Below, one piece after another: positions 1-8,867 of a stretch of 64,000 bases of DNA. A program made the position numbers and the translations under genes. The stretch's first letter is position 1; each line of letters opens with the position of its first letter. The DNA is from Enterococcaceae bacterium OF42-14pH9A (GTDB taxonomy: Bacteria; Bacillota; Bacilli; Lactobacillales; Enterococcaceae), in NCBI GenBank assembly GCA_027692465.1, contig JAQEYU010000004.1, forward strand, positions 267,865-331,864, written 5' to 3'. Below the pieces are notes generated by a model. That model worked only from the letters and a program-made list of their open reading frames with translations. It did no database searches and was not told the origin of the DNA.

Positions 1-260
1 GCGCTTTTGATTTGGCAAAATCCGTGGTAAATGAACTGAAAGAGGAAAAAACAGCGGATGGTCCGATTCTTGGATTAGAAAAAAAAGAGTCAGTGCTTTT
101 GAAGGGGCGTCGACAAATGTACCATTCTTTGAAATTTAAAGTCCATCCTCAAATCATCGATTTTGAGACATTTGATTTTTCAGATCAATGGTATTTTATG
201 TACTTTCTCCTAAGGCCGATTTTTTGGATGAAACGTTTTTTTAGAAGAGGTGAAGTATAA
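1..260 (+). CDS. C-terminal end of an unidentified protein (gene enters from the left edge)
   Basis: The frame is open from the first bases to a TAA at 258-260, so only the last 85 or so residues are visible. The stop overlaps the next start as TAATG, which implies translational coupling to the asparagine-synthetase-like gene. The tail is rich in aromatic residues and ends in a hydrophobic/basic segment (FLLRPIFWMKRFFRR). As I remember the family, this resembles the C-terminus of the PF14907 nucleotidyltransferases that often neighbour asparagine-synthetase-like genes in Firmicutes polysaccharide or lasso-peptide clusters. That assignment is inference; no catalytic motif is visible. An internal TTG at 12 is not a convincing start because the frame is open upstream. 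Confidence 0.4.
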   Translation, partial: AFDLAKSVVNELKEEKTADGPILGLEKKESVLLKGRRQMYHSLKFKVHPQIIDFETFDFSDQWYFMYFLLRPIFWMKRFFRRGEV

Positions 261-2134
261 TGTCCGGGCACTTTGGCGTGATTACCTTCTCAAAGGAAGA
301 GCATCATACAGACGATTTCTTTCATTTAGCTGAGTTTCATAAAATATATGGCAATGGTAGTGATGAAATTAAAGGTTGGCACGACACCACTGCTTCCCAT
401 AGAGTCAGTCTCGGAAGTCGAGTCAATGATTTTTCGAATTCCTCAAGTAATAGAGGAGTGTTTGAATCAGAGGATTGGTTGATCAGTACAGACGCTTTGA
501 TTTTTAACCGTAATGAACTTTTATCAAAGTTCGCACCTGACCCATCATTGATCTCAAGTTACAATGACAGCGAGCTTCTATATCACTGTTTCCTCACTTA
601 TGGATCTGATTTTGTAAATATTGTCGATGGCGATTATTCTCTTGCAACTTATGAAAAAGCAACTGGAATTCTGACTCTCTGGCGTGATCAATTTGGCGTC
701 AGACCTTTGTTCTATTGCTTTAGTGGAAGTAGCTTATTTTGGGGAACTGATTTGAGAAGCTTCTATGACTTATTAAAAAAATACAAAAGTACCCAACTCA
801 ACCTCAACTACTTTGGTGAAAAATTGCGGAAAGGCTGTTATTTTGAGCGAGAACAGACAGTATTTTCGAATGTTAAAATCGTACCTGCAAGTCATCGCAT
901 TAGCCTGTCATGGAATCAAGTAAAAAAATCTTGGGATGTCACTTCCTGTCAGTACTGGACGCCAAAACTGAGACCGATATGGATAACAGCCGATGAGGCA
1001 AAGAGAAGAGTCCGACAGTTAGTTGAGCAGGCCATTGAAAAACGTGTTAAAGCTACATCTTGCAATATCGGTTGTGATGTGAGTGGAGGGCTGGATTCGA
1101 CGGTACTCGCCTGTTATTTGAAGAAGATGCGTCCAGAATCTTCCTATTATCAGACTTGGTCACCATCGACGGCTGAGTTCCCTTTGGAAGATAAATATTC
1201 TGATGAGCGTTTTTTAACTCGAAATTTGGAAGAAAAGTATGATATTACCTGTCAGTATCTCTCTTATAGACCGGAGAGCGTGACTAAAGTAATGGAGAGA
1301 GCTGAACAATTTGTCAAGGTTCCTTTACTGAGTGATGGTTTCGAATTGCTCTCGGGATTGCAGTATTTTATGGGAAATGATGTGAAATTGGCTTTAAGTG
1401 GGAACGGTGGGGATCAGGGTGTCAGTCACCATGGGAGTCCTGAGTCGATATTAGCCTCAGGAGATATCGCCCACTATCTCAGAGAAATATACTATACGGA
1501 TGGCAAAAATCCAGCAGCTTACATTAGTAGGTTGTGCTATCATACCCCGAGAAAACTTTTTCTCAGAAGGAGACCTAAGAAATTCAACGAATGTATCACG
1601 TCAGCTTTTTGTGGTCCGACAGTTTTACAGAAGGGCGAAAATCAGAAATCTAAGTACCTTGACATGAGAAATCCTGCTAATTTTATCAATGGTTCGTTGC
1701 AGGTGAGAATCGAAAACTTTTGCTATCTGGCGGCAGAGTATGGTCTGCAGTATACTTATCCGCTTTTGGACCGTGATCTGGTTGAGTTCTGTTTATCACT
1801 TCCCCAACATATGTTTTTCAAAAATGGAAAGACCAGATGGGTATATCGGCAAGCATTTTCAGATCTCTTTTCAGAGGAATTGATTTCAAATCGAAAAAAA
1901 ACTGACCAAGGCCGGTTTGATTATAAAGATCAACAGCTTAAAGTTTTTCATGAGGAAAGTAAAGAACGGCTGATGAATAAGCTAGATGAGCAAGCTTGGG
2001 ATGAACAGATCTTGAATATTGGAAGTATACAGGATCTTTGCACTATTAAGTGGAAAACTTTATCACCCCATGAAAAAACTGAGGTAGTTTCTGCTCTTGA
2101 GTTCCTTGTCTCTATACAAGAAGTCCTTGTTTGA
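260..2134 (+). CDS. Asparagine-synthetase-like amidotransferase lacking the N-terminal nucleophile
   Basis: A 624-residue protein with the AsnB layout: an N-terminal class II glutaminase-like half (about 1-230, with the conserved DGDYSLATY and RDQFGVRPLFY stretches) and a C-terminal ATP-pyrophosphatase half with the PP-loop SGGLDS at residues 275-280. AsnB-type enzymes adenylate a carboxylate and amidate it with ammonia from glutamine. Here the residue after Met is Ser, not the catalytic Cys that becomes the N-terminus in true glutaminases, so glutamine hydrolysis is probably lost. In this setting it may amidate a sugar acid with free ammonia or another donor; lasso-peptide cyclases also lack this Cys. 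Substrate unknown. The start overlaps the preceding stop. Confidence 0.85.
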   Translation: MSGHFGVITFSKEEHHTDDFFHLAEFHKIYGNGSDEIKGWHDTTASHRVSLGSRVNDFSNSSSNRGVFESEDWLISTDALIFNRNELLSKFAPDPSLISSYNDSELLYHCFLTYGSDFVNIVDGDYSLATYEKATGILTLWRDQFGVRPLFYCFSGSSLFWGTDLRSFYDLLKKYKSTQLNLNYFGEKLRKGCYFEREQTVFSNVKIVPASHRISLSWNQVKKSWDVTSCQYWTPKLRPIWITADEAKRRVRQLVEQAIEKRVKATSCNIGCDVSGGLDSTVLACYLKKMRPESSYYQTWSPSTAEFPLEDKYSDERFLTRNLEEKYDITCQYLSYRPESVTKVMERAEQFVKVPLLSDGFELLSGLQYFMGNDVKLALSGNGGDQGVSHHGSPESILASGDIAHYLREIYYTDGKNPAAYISRLCYHTPRKLFLRRRPKKFNECITSAFCGPTVLQKGENQKSKYLDMRNPANFINGSLQVRIENFCYLAAEYGLQYTYPLLDRDLVEFCLSLPQHMFFKNGKTRWVYRQAFSDLFSEELISNRKKTDQGRFDYKDQQLKVFHEESKERLMNKLDEQAWDEQILNIGSIQDLCTIKWKTLSPHEKTEVVSALEFLVSIQEVLV

Positions 2135-2345
2135 AAGATCGCGAAAAAACTTAGGAGATGACGAGGGATATGGGATGACTGAACTTTGGTAACTCTTTAG
2201 GGAACGAACACCAAATAAGTAGAGGTTTCTTCTGCTTTGAAATGATTTTGAAAAAAGCTGGTAGCGGCATAAGAGGCAATTACAACAGTAAGAGCTATTT
2301 GACAGAATCATAATTTTTTAGAAAAGCTTATGGGGGGTGATAGAA

Positions 2346-2885
2346 ATGATAATAAAAGATTTTATCTATCGAATTCGGGGAGAATATAGTACCGATCGCC
2401 TTATCAGGATGGGATTGAAAGTCGGGAAAAATTTGAAACGAATGCATGGCGTTATCCTCGATGAAAGTCACTGCTGGCTAATTACTATTGGGGATAATGT
2501 GACATTTGCACCGAATGTTCATGTATTGGCACACGATGCCAGCACGAAGTATCATTTGGGATACACCAAAATAGGTTCCATAAAAATAGGAAACAATGTT
2601 TTTGTGGGAGCAGAATCTGTCATTCTTCCCGGAGTGGAGATTGGAGATAATGTAATCATCGGAGCTAACAGCGTGGTCACCCGCTCCCTGGATTCGGATA
2701 ATGTGTACGGTGGAAATCCTGCAGTGAGGATTTGTTCTTTGACAGAATACCTTGACAAACAAACAAAGTTGATGAATGAAACGGCCGTTTTCGATGAGAG
2801 CTATACTATTGCAGGCGGTATCACCGATGAAAAGAAAAAAGAAATGATAAACAAGTTGAAGAATGGACGTGGATTTGTTGTCTGA
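2346..2885 (+). CDS. Left-handed beta-helix acyltransferase (hexapeptide-repeat O-acetyltransferase)
   Basis: About 179 residues with isoleucine-rich hexapeptide turns (IGNNVFVGAESVILPGVEIG and onward), typical of the maltose/galactoside/NodL O-acetyltransferase family, which moves acetyl from acetyl-CoA to a sugar hydroxyl. The catalytic-type His lies in the HVLAHDAST segment. The ATG at 2346 is preferred over the in-frame GTG at 2337 because the GGGGGTGAT Shine-Dalgarno then sits about 8 bases upstream. The end overlaps the next glycosyltransferase by 23 bases. A role in decorating the exported polysaccharide is inferred from position. Confidence 0.8.
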   Translation: MIIKDFIYRIRGEYSTDRLIRMGLKVGKNLKRMHGVILDESHCWLITIGDNVTFAPNVHVLAHDASTKYHLGYTKIGSIKIGNNVFVGAESVILPGVEIGDNVIIGANSVVTRSLDSDNVYGGNPAVRICSLTEYLDKQTKLMNETAVFDESYTIAGGITDEKKKEMINKLKNGRGFVV

Positions 2886-3870
2886 AAAAACTCCCCTTAT
2901 CAGTATTATCGTCCCTGCCTATAATATTGCAGAATATATCGGAGACTGTTTGAAAAGTTTGATAGCTCAGACCTATCCAAATTTGGAGATCATCGTGATC
3001 GATGATGGTTCAACGGATGAGACAAATGCAATTATTGCAGCACACCAAGAGCAGGATCAGCGGATCAAGTTGATCCGTCAGGCTAATCAAGGGGTTTCAG
3101 CAGCTCGAAACCATGGCTTGGATTCAGCTAATGGGGAATACATAGGGTTTTGTGATGGTGATGACTATGTAGATGCAGAAATGTATAAAGTACTAGTCCA
3201 AAATATTCTGAATAACCACGCAGACATCGCCCAATGTGGGTTTCAAATGGAATTTCCGGATCGTGTCTATCACTATTATGGAACCGGAAAGAAATATTTC
3301 CTGAATCACGAAAAAGCGATGCTCCACTATTTGAAAGCTGATCTTATTGAACCATCCCTCTGGAACAAACTTTATGCTCGAGCGCTGTGGGACGAGATTC
3401 GCTTTGATAGTGAGTTGAAGTACAATGAAGATGTTTTAATCAACTATTATTTGTTCAAAAAGTCACAACGTTTTGTTTTTGAGGATATCGAACACTATCA
3501 TTATCGTATGAGACCAAATTCAGCAACCAAAAACAGAACAGATGAGAAAAAAATCCTGGACCCGCTGAAAGTACTGAAGACGATCGTAGAGGACTGTCGA
3601 AAGGATTCTGAAGCATGGCCTTTTGCTTATAAGCGATACCTGGGGGTTCTGGCGAGAGACGTTCAAACCAGTGGTGCACGGATTCACGGGCTGGATACTT
3701 TGAGTTTGTTACGGAGTGAGCTCAAGGACAAAGAAGGTTTCAATAAACTTTCTTCAAAGCGATTTCGGTGGCACATGGCGTTGACTGCGCAAATGCCGAG
3801 AACAATGAGGGGAGTACGGAAAACATATAATTCTTTGACGAAAAGGCATAAGTACTTTGATATCGACTAA
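2863..3870 (+). CDS. GT2 family glycosyltransferase
   Basis: A 335-residue inverting GT-A glycosyltransferase. The N-terminal domain opens with ISIIVPAYN, has the nucleotide-binding IDDGSTD and the metal-binding CDGDDY (DxD type), with the usual GVSAARNHGL between them. The C-terminal third is variable and basic. It is cytoplasmic and should add one sugar of the polysaccharide repeat. The start lies inside the end of the acetyltransferase gene and has only a weak ribosome site, so coupled translation is likely; in-frame GTG and TTG codons just downstream are alternative starts. Donor and acceptor cannot be read from sequence. Confidence 0.85.
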   Translation: MDVDLLSEKTPLISIIVPAYNIAEYIGDCLKSLIAQTYPNLEIIVIDDGSTDETNAIIAAHQEQDQRIKLIRQANQGVSAARNHGLDSANGEYIGFCDGDDYVDAEMYKVLVQNILNNHADIAQCGFQMEFPDRVYHYYGTGKKYFLNHEKAMLHYLKADLIEPSLWNKLYARALWDEIRFDSELKYNEDVLINYYLFKKSQRFVFEDIEHYHYRMRPNSATKNRTDEKKILDPLKVLKTIVEDCRKDSEAWPFAYKRYLGVLARDVQTSGARIHGLDTLSLLRSELKDKEGFNKLSSKRFRWHMALTAQMPRTMRGVRKTYNSLTKRHKYFDID

Positions 3871-3924
3871 GGATTGATCTTTTGCAAAACTGAAGGAATG
3901 GAATTTTGGAGGGCCTACGAAACT

Positions 3925-4806
3925 ATGGAACTTACAATTTTTACCCCAACCTATAATCGCGCCTATATCTTGGAAAATTTGTACCGTTCCTTACAGCGGC
4001 AGACAGATATTCGCTTTGAATGGCTAATCATCGATGACGGATCACAGGATGATACTGATAGGTTAGTGGCTGATTGGCAGAAGGAATCAAACACTTTTAC
4101 AATCCGCTATCTGAAAGTCGAAAATGGTGGCAAGTGCCGTGCTATCAATAAAGCATTGGATCTCGCAAACGGACAGTTGTTTTTTGTGGTAGATTCCGAC
4201 GATTACTTGACAGATGATGCGGTGGAAGTAATCTTGAAAACGGAAGAAACCATGCAAGGAGAAACTAATCTATGCGGTATTTTAGCTAACAGGGGTACGG
4301 CTAAAAATCATACGCCAAACCATTTGATAAACAAGTCTTATCAGGATTTATCCATGCTGAATCGTTATCCCGATTATGGTGATATTTACCTTGATGGAGA
4401 ACGGGCAGACATTTGGTATACCAAAATTCATAGAAAGTACCGCTATCCTGAGTTTGAAGGTGAAAAATTTATCACTGAAGCAGTCGTATGGAATCGAATG
4501 GCGGTAGATGGCTATAAAGTGAGAATCATTGATGACGTAATTTGGATCCACGAATATCTGGATGATGGGCTTACTAGGAGAGGTATCCAACTATTTTATG
4601 AAAATCCTCTGGGATATTGGAATTGGTTGTCGGAGAAAGATGAGGCTATGAAAGTATCCCCGATGAAAAAGATAAAAACATATTGGGCGTTTTATCGTGA
4701 ACTGAATCAAAGGATCTCTTCAAGTGAAATTCGTAAAATTCTGCAGCTACCCGACTTCGTTATATATGTTTTTTCAAGATTGGATAAAATAAAAAATAGA
4801 TCTTAA
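3925..4806 (+). CDS. GT2 family glycosyltransferase
   Basis: About 293 residues. The family motifs start right at the N-terminus: LTIFTPTYNRAYILENLY, then IIDDGSQD and VVDSDDYLTDDA. I chose the ATG at 3925, after a GGAGGG about 11 bases upstream, because the glycosyltransferase fold begins directly there; a TTG at 3874 or an ATG at 3898 would add an unmatched leader. The WIHEYLDDGLTRRG stretch near residue 210 is typical of the subgroup found in Firmicutes capsule loci. It sits between another GT2 gene and the GT-D gene on the same strand with short gaps, so it is probably in one operon. Confidence 0.82.
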   Translation: MELTIFTPTYNRAYILENLYRSLQRQTDIRFEWLIIDDGSQDDTDRLVADWQKESNTFTIRYLKVENGGKCRAINKALDLANGQLFFVVDSDDYLTDDAVEVILKTEETMQGETNLCGILANRGTAKNHTPNHLINKSYQDLSMLNRYPDYGDIYLDGERADIWYTKIHRKYRYPEFEGEKFITEAVVWNRMAVDGYKVRIIDDVIWIHEYLDDGLTRRGIQLFYENPLGYWNWLSEKDEAMKVSPMKKIKTYWAFYRELNQRISSSEIRKILQLPDFVIYVFSRLDKIKNRS

Positions 4807-4823
4807 AGTAGGAGAGCGGTGCT

Positions 4824-5726
4824 ATGACAATTTTAGAAAAGATAAACGGAAAATTCGAAATCGATAAGTGTACCAGCAGAATTTTATCTCCAAGGCAGAG
4901 GAAAAAAAGTCCGGAATTTAATATTCTTTCCTTCAAAGAGACAGTCGAGCGGATTATTGAGACGCAATGCTCCGTTTCTCGGTATGGTGATGGGGAACTC
5001 ATGATGGCGGCCTACGGATCAAGTCTGCGGTTTCAGCGAGCAGATAAAAAATTGCAAGCTCGTCTGAATGAGATATTGATAAATCCCTGTGAAGGATTGA
5101 TGCTCTGTTTGCCAAATAGATTGAATCAAGCAAGCCTTAAAGAGTCTGAACATCTTCCTGAATTTTGGAAACAGTCGTTTCGAGAGCATTACTATGCATG
5201 GACCAGAAAAATCGATAAAAATATAGTTTACGGGGATACCAATATTACGCGCTTGATTCCTGATTATGGTTTGAGTAATACAGAAATGATTACCATGTTG
5301 AAAGAGATATGGAGCCAAAGAAATGTAGTAATCGTAGAGGGAGCAAGTACTCGGATGGGGATCGGAAATGATTTGTTAGATAACGTCACAGAAGTCACAA
5401 GAATTTTGGGCCCCACTGAGTCGGCTTTTGATCGATACGATGATCTGTTGCATCATACAAAAGAAACAATCAAAAATAAAAAAAATCCATTGGTACTGGT
5501 TGCGTTGGGACCAACAGCAACGGTATTAGCTGCGGATTTGTGCGCTGCAGGTTGTCAGGCGATAGATTTGGGCCACTTGGATATTTCCTATGAGTATTCT
5601 CTCACAAATCAATCACGGACAACGCCAATCAAGGGAAAATATACTAATGAAGTAGTTGGGGGAGATGGCGTTGAAGTTTGTGAGGATGAAGACTATAACA
5701 TTCAAATAGCCGCACGTATTTACTGA
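4824..5726 (+). CDS. GT-D fold glycosyltransferase (DUF1792 type)
   Basis: A 300-residue protein carrying the DUF1792 signature SRYGDGEL near residue 53, the Asp-x-Glu motif that defines the metal-dependent GT-D fold first described in streptococcal glycan assembly. A second conserved stretch, VLVALGPTATVLAADL, lies near residue 229. The ribosome site TAGGAGAG precedes the ATG. It is presumably a cytoplasmic transferase adding glucose or a related sugar. The following 79 bases end the first gene group; a possible extended -10 (TGATAGAAT near 5746) could start a separate transcript for the exporter genes. Confidence 0.78.
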   Translation: MTILEKINGKFEIDKCTSRILSPRQRKKSPEFNILSFKETVERIIETQCSVSRYGDGELMMAAYGSSLRFQRADKKLQARLNEILINPCEGLMLCLPNRLNQASLKESEHLPEFWKQSFREHYYAWTRKIDKNIVYGDTNITRLIPDYGLSNTEMITMLKEIWSQRNVVIVEGASTRMGIGNDLLDNVTEVTRILGPTESAFDRYDDLLHHTKETIKNKKNPLVLVALGPTATVLAADLCAAGCQAIDLGHLDISYEYSLTNQSRTTPIKGKYTNEVVGGDGVEVCEDEDYNIQIAARIY

Positions 5727-5805
5727 CATTTCTTAGCGTTAGTTTCTGATAGAATATATTGGAAATAAAGCCACACACTTAGGTTCTGGATATGAAGGAG
5801 TAATC

Positions 5806-6657
5806 ATGGAAGTAGAAGAAAAACAAATCACACGAATCACCGGTGACAACAACCTATTCGAATTCAACTTCAGAGAGATATGGGAATATCGGGATCTTGC
5901 CATGCTTTTGGTAAGGCGAACGTTTGTCGCTCAATATAAACAGACCATCCTAGGCCCAGCCTGGGCAATTATTCAACCGCTTTTGACTACGGTTGTCTTT
6001 ACCTTAGTCTTCGGTAATCTTGCAGGATTGTCGACTGATGGAGTTCCTCCGTTTCTGTTTTATATGTGCGGGAATATTTTGTGGTCTTACTTTTCGGCGG
6101 CGTTTACGGCTAATTCTACGACGTTTATTACAAATGCACCGATTCTTGGGAAAGTCTATTTTCCTCGTCTGGTGATGCCCATTTCAGTTACTATCACACA
6201 GTTGATCTCTTTTGTGATCCAGTTCGTTATGTTTCTGGTATTTCTTGGGTTCTACATGATCCAGGGGACGACTGCTATTGCACCGAATGCAGCGGTTCTA
6301 TTGACACCGATATTTTTACTGCAGTTGGCGATGTTGGCACTGGGCTGCGGAATCATCATTTCGTCTGTTACGGTCAAATATCGTGACTTGGCTCTGGTAG
6401 TAGGTTTTATGGTCCAATTATGGATGTATGCCTGTCCAATCACTTATTCGGTAGAATACATTCCTGAACGTTTTATGTTTTTGTATATGTTGAACCCTGT
6501 TTCTCCAGTGATCACCAACTTCCGTTACGCCTTTTTAGGAACTGACCAGTTCCAGCTGGGCTATTTCATTTTGGGATGGTTAGTGACGTTGATATTGTTT
6601 ATCATTGGGGTCACAATGTTCAATCGTGTTGAAAAAACATTTATGGATATGGTCTGA
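5806..6657 (+). CDS. Polysaccharide ABC exporter, permease subunit (Wzm/KpsM/TagG type)
   Basis: A 283-residue ABC-2 type membrane protein with six predicted membrane segments. The cytoplasmic N-terminus leads into the family motif around LVRRTFVAQYKQTILGPAWAIIQPL (in two parts), and a conserved VKYRDL follows the fourth membrane segment. Such permeases export completed lipid-linked polysaccharide chains (O-antigen, group 2 capsule, teichoic acid). The AAGGAG Shine-Dalgarno is well placed. It pairs with the ATPase that starts 29 bases downstream. It implies that the glycan here is polymerised inside the cell and exported whole, rather than by a Wzx/Wzy route. Confidence 0.88.
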   Translation: MEVEEKQITRITGDNNLFEFNFREIWEYRDLAMLLVRRTFVAQYKQTILGPAWAIIQPLLTTVVFTLVFGNLAGLSTDGVPPFLFYMCGNILWSYFSAAFTANSTTFITNAPILGKVYFPRLVMPISVTITQLISFVIQFVMFLVFLGFYMIQGTTAIAPNAAVLLTPIFLLQLAMLALGCGIIISSVTVKYRDLALVVGFMVQLWMYACPITYSVEYIPERFMFLYMLNPVSPVITNFRYAFLGTDQFQLGYFILGWLVTLILFIIGVTMFNRVEKTFMDMV

Positions 6658-6686
6658 TCCATGAGAAATGAGCCGAGGAGTAGAAA

Positions 6687-7964
6687 ATGAAAGAAGCAGT
6701 GATAATCAATAACTTAACAAAAGAATATCGTTTAGGTGTGATTGGCAGCGGTACATTGAAAGAGGATCTGCAGAATTTCACAAATCGCTTGCTGAAACGT
6801 AATGAGGAACAAGAAAAGGCAAAAAAAAGTACAAAAGAATCTGGTCAGAAAACTTTCCGTGCTTTGTCGGGAGTAGATCTCACAGTCAAGCCGGGAGAGC
6901 GAATCGGTTTGATTGGTCATAATGGTGCCGGAAAGTCGACCTTGCTGAAACTTTTGTCTCGAATCACTATGCCCACCTCCGGAGAGATCATTCTGAATGG
7001 GCGTGTCTCCAGTATGTTGGAGGTTGGAACCGGGTTTCACGGTGATCTGACTGGTCGAGAGAATGTCTTTATGAATGGTGCCATTAATGGGATGAAGAAA
7101 ATGGAAATCGCTGCAAAATTCGATGAAATCGTTGAATTTTCGGGAATAGGGAAATTCATCGATACGCCGGTAAAACGCTATTCTTCCGGGATGTATGTCA
7201 AATTAGCCTTTTCGGTTGCAGCGCATTTGGATTCTGACATCGTGTTGATGGACGAAGTATTGGCAGTAGGGGATATGAAGTTTCAAGAAAAGTGTCTTCT
7301 GAAAATGAAACAAATGGCTCAAGAAGAAGGTCGGACGATTATCTATGTCAGCCATAATATGAACACCGTCAAGCAGTTGTGTAACCGGGCGGTGGTATTA
7401 GAAGCAGGTCAGGTGATTTATGACGGTGATGTTGATGGCGGGATTCAAAAATATTATGGCCTCAGCGGGACCAATACGTTGGAAACAGTCTTTACGGATG
7501 CTCATCGAGGCTTCCGTAAAAATATTGGACGTATCAATCGTGAAGAGGTTATGCTTCATGATATTCGAATCTTGGATAAGCAGGCCACTCTTTATAAAGA
7601 TAACGAAGCATTGCACTTTAAATTGACCTTCGATGTCAAGAGACCTGTTGATAATGTGCTGTTACGGATGGATGTTCGTAATTCCCGAGGTAATCTGATT
7701 GCAACATCTATCTGTGATGGCAATCTGTTCTTCACCCGAAAAGGGCAAATTAAAGAAGATTTCGAATTACCACTGAAGGGGCTGACACCGGGAAACTACA
7801 ATGTCGCTATCCACTTGACTGAGTTCAATAATGCCGGGTCAGAAATTTTTATCGATGCCGTACATCCCGCCATCACCTTTACAATCATTTCGGACAGAAA
7901 AGAAAAAATCGAATGGCCGGAGTATTGGGGCCAAGTACGTTTGCCGGATATCACTGAGGGCTGA
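6687..7964 (+). CDS. Polysaccharide ABC exporter, ATPase with C-terminal Wzt-like carbohydrate-binding extension
   Basis: A 425-residue ATPase. Walker A GHNGAGKST is at 77-85, the family-typical YSSGMYVKLAFSVA stands in place of a canonical LSGGQ, and Walker B is IVLMDE. A charged insert (about 25-53) precedes the core. Residues from about 280 onward form an extra domain resembling the Wzt/RfbE C-terminal beta-sandwich, with the FTIISDRKEKIEWPEYWG-type ending. In characterised Wzt proteins this domain binds the modified non-reducing end of the glycan and gates export. One studied group (Raoultella/Klebsiella O12 type) recognises a terminal Kdo, which is notable beside the Kdo genes here. The binding specificity is inference. 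Confidence 0.88.
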   Translation: MKEAVIINNLTKEYRLGVIGSGTLKEDLQNFTNRLLKRNEEQEKAKKSTKESGQKTFRALSGVDLTVKPGERIGLIGHNGAGKSTLLKLLSRITMPTSGEIILNGRVSSMLEVGTGFHGDLTGRENVFMNGAINGMKKMEIAAKFDEIVEFSGIGKFIDTPVKRYSSGMYVKLAFSVAAHLDSDIVLMDEVLAVGDMKFQEKCLLKMKQMAQEEGRTIIYVSHNMNTVKQLCNRAVVLEAGQVIYDGDVDGGIQKYYGLSGTNTLETVFTDAHRGFRKNIGRINREEVMLHDIRILDKQATLYKDNEALHFKLTFDVKRPVDNVLLRMDVRNSRGNLIATSICDGNLFFTRKGQIKEDFELPLKGLTPGNYNVAIHLTEFNNAGSEIFIDAVHPAITFTIISDRKEKIEWPEYWGQVRLPDITEG

Positions 7965-7980
7965 CAGAGGGGGAAAGGCT

Positions 7981-8796
7981 ATGGATGTACTGAGTTCGAT
8001 CAAAGCTCGGTATCAACGCTATGTAATTCGCAATTTTTCCAAGACAAAATATGCCGAAAGTATAGAAAAACTGCACGATTCTGCAAAACAACCGGTGTGC
8101 TTTATCATCGGTCATGGCCCTAGTTTGACGGCTGCGGATCTGGACTGGTTGGCAGATAATAAACTTCCTGCTTTCGGTGTCAATCGGATCAATAAGATTT
8201 TCAATCAAACAAAGTGGCGACCAACATATTATGTTTGTGTCGATCCGATAATGGTGGAGAATAATGAAAAAAATATGATCGAGATACCGGCGAAGTCGAA
8301 GCTCATACCAATTGATTACAAGTTTTACCATGGAATCGATTTGCCGGGGTTTGACTATATCAATGCTAATTATGATCGAGAGAAAGATGGACCTGAGTCT
8401 TTTTCAATGGATTGTACCCAACAAGTCAATATCAGGTCTACAGTTACGGTGGCCTGTATTCAGTTGGCAATCCATATGGGGTATCGTGAGATTTATCTCT
8501 TGGGAATCGATCATAGCTTTAATCATGTGATTTTGGATAAAGGCAGAACTGTCAAAGATGATTCGGTAAAAAATTATTTTGTCGAAGATTACGATACCGA
8601 TGTCCAAGATAAAGTTATCCATGATATCGGCCAAACTACGAAAGACTATCAGGATATGCAGAATTTTTGTTTGAATCATGATATACAGGTGATCAATGCT
8701 TCTCGGAAGACTCAATTGGAAGTCTTCCCGAGGGTATCCTTCAATCAGCTCAAAGAACAGTATAAAAGAGAAAAAAGTGAGGTTGGCAAAAGATGA
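7981..8796 (+). CDS. DUF115 / Maf-like protein, candidate CMP-sugar-dependent glycosyltransferase
   Basis: A 271-residue protein beginning MDVLSSIKARYQ after a strong GAGGGGGAAAGG ribosome site; a longer open frame from 7831 overlaps the exporter ATPase and is not needed. It has the DUF115 hallmarks: a Rossmann-like start with FIIGHGPSL, GVNRI, a VCVDP motif and IYLLGIDHSF. Members include Campylobacter motility accessory factors thought to transfer CMP-activated nonulosonic acids, and the pterin enzyme MptE. Its stop overlaps (ATGA) a leftover kdsB start, so it once lay directly next to a CMP-Kdo synthetase. That makes it my best candidate for the Kdo transferase of the locus; this is inference. 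Confidence 0.7.
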   Translation: MDVLSSIKARYQRYVIRNFSKTKYAESIEKLHDSAKQPVCFIIGHGPSLTAADLDWLADNKLPAFGVNRINKIFNQTKWRPTYYVCVDPIMVENNEKNMIEIPAKSKLIPIDYKFYHGIDLPGFDYINANYDREKDGPESFSMDCTQQVNIRSTVTVACIQLAIHMGYREIYLLGIDHSFNHVILDKGRTVKDDSVKNYFVEDYDTDVQDKVIHDIGQTTKDYQDMQNFCLNHDIQVINASRKTQLEVFPRVSFNQLKEQYKREKSEVGKR

Positions 8797-8867
8797 AAAT
8801 CCTAGGTATGATCCCGGCGCGTGAAGGGAAATTTACAAATAAAACAGCAGAGGAGGCCTTCAAATGA
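8793..8867 (+). pseudogene. Truncated kdsB remnant (N-terminal 24 codons)
   Basis: A 24-codon frame starts ATGA-overlapped with the DUF115 stop and ends ATGA-overlapped with the next glycosyltransferase. Its first codons read MKILGMIPAR, matching MKIVGMIPAR of the intact kdsB at 9894 with about 4 mismatches in 31 bases, and KFTNK lines up with RFPNK further on. It is a decayed 5' end of a second CMP-Kdo synthetase gene. The GGAGG that serves the next gene lies inside it, so the scrap may persist as a translational coupler. Confidence 0.7.

Noticed and set aside
7831..7980. Upstream extension of the DUF115 reading frame
   Set aside because: It overlaps the exporter ATPase in another frame, lacks a ribosome site, and a strong one precedes the ATG at 7981.
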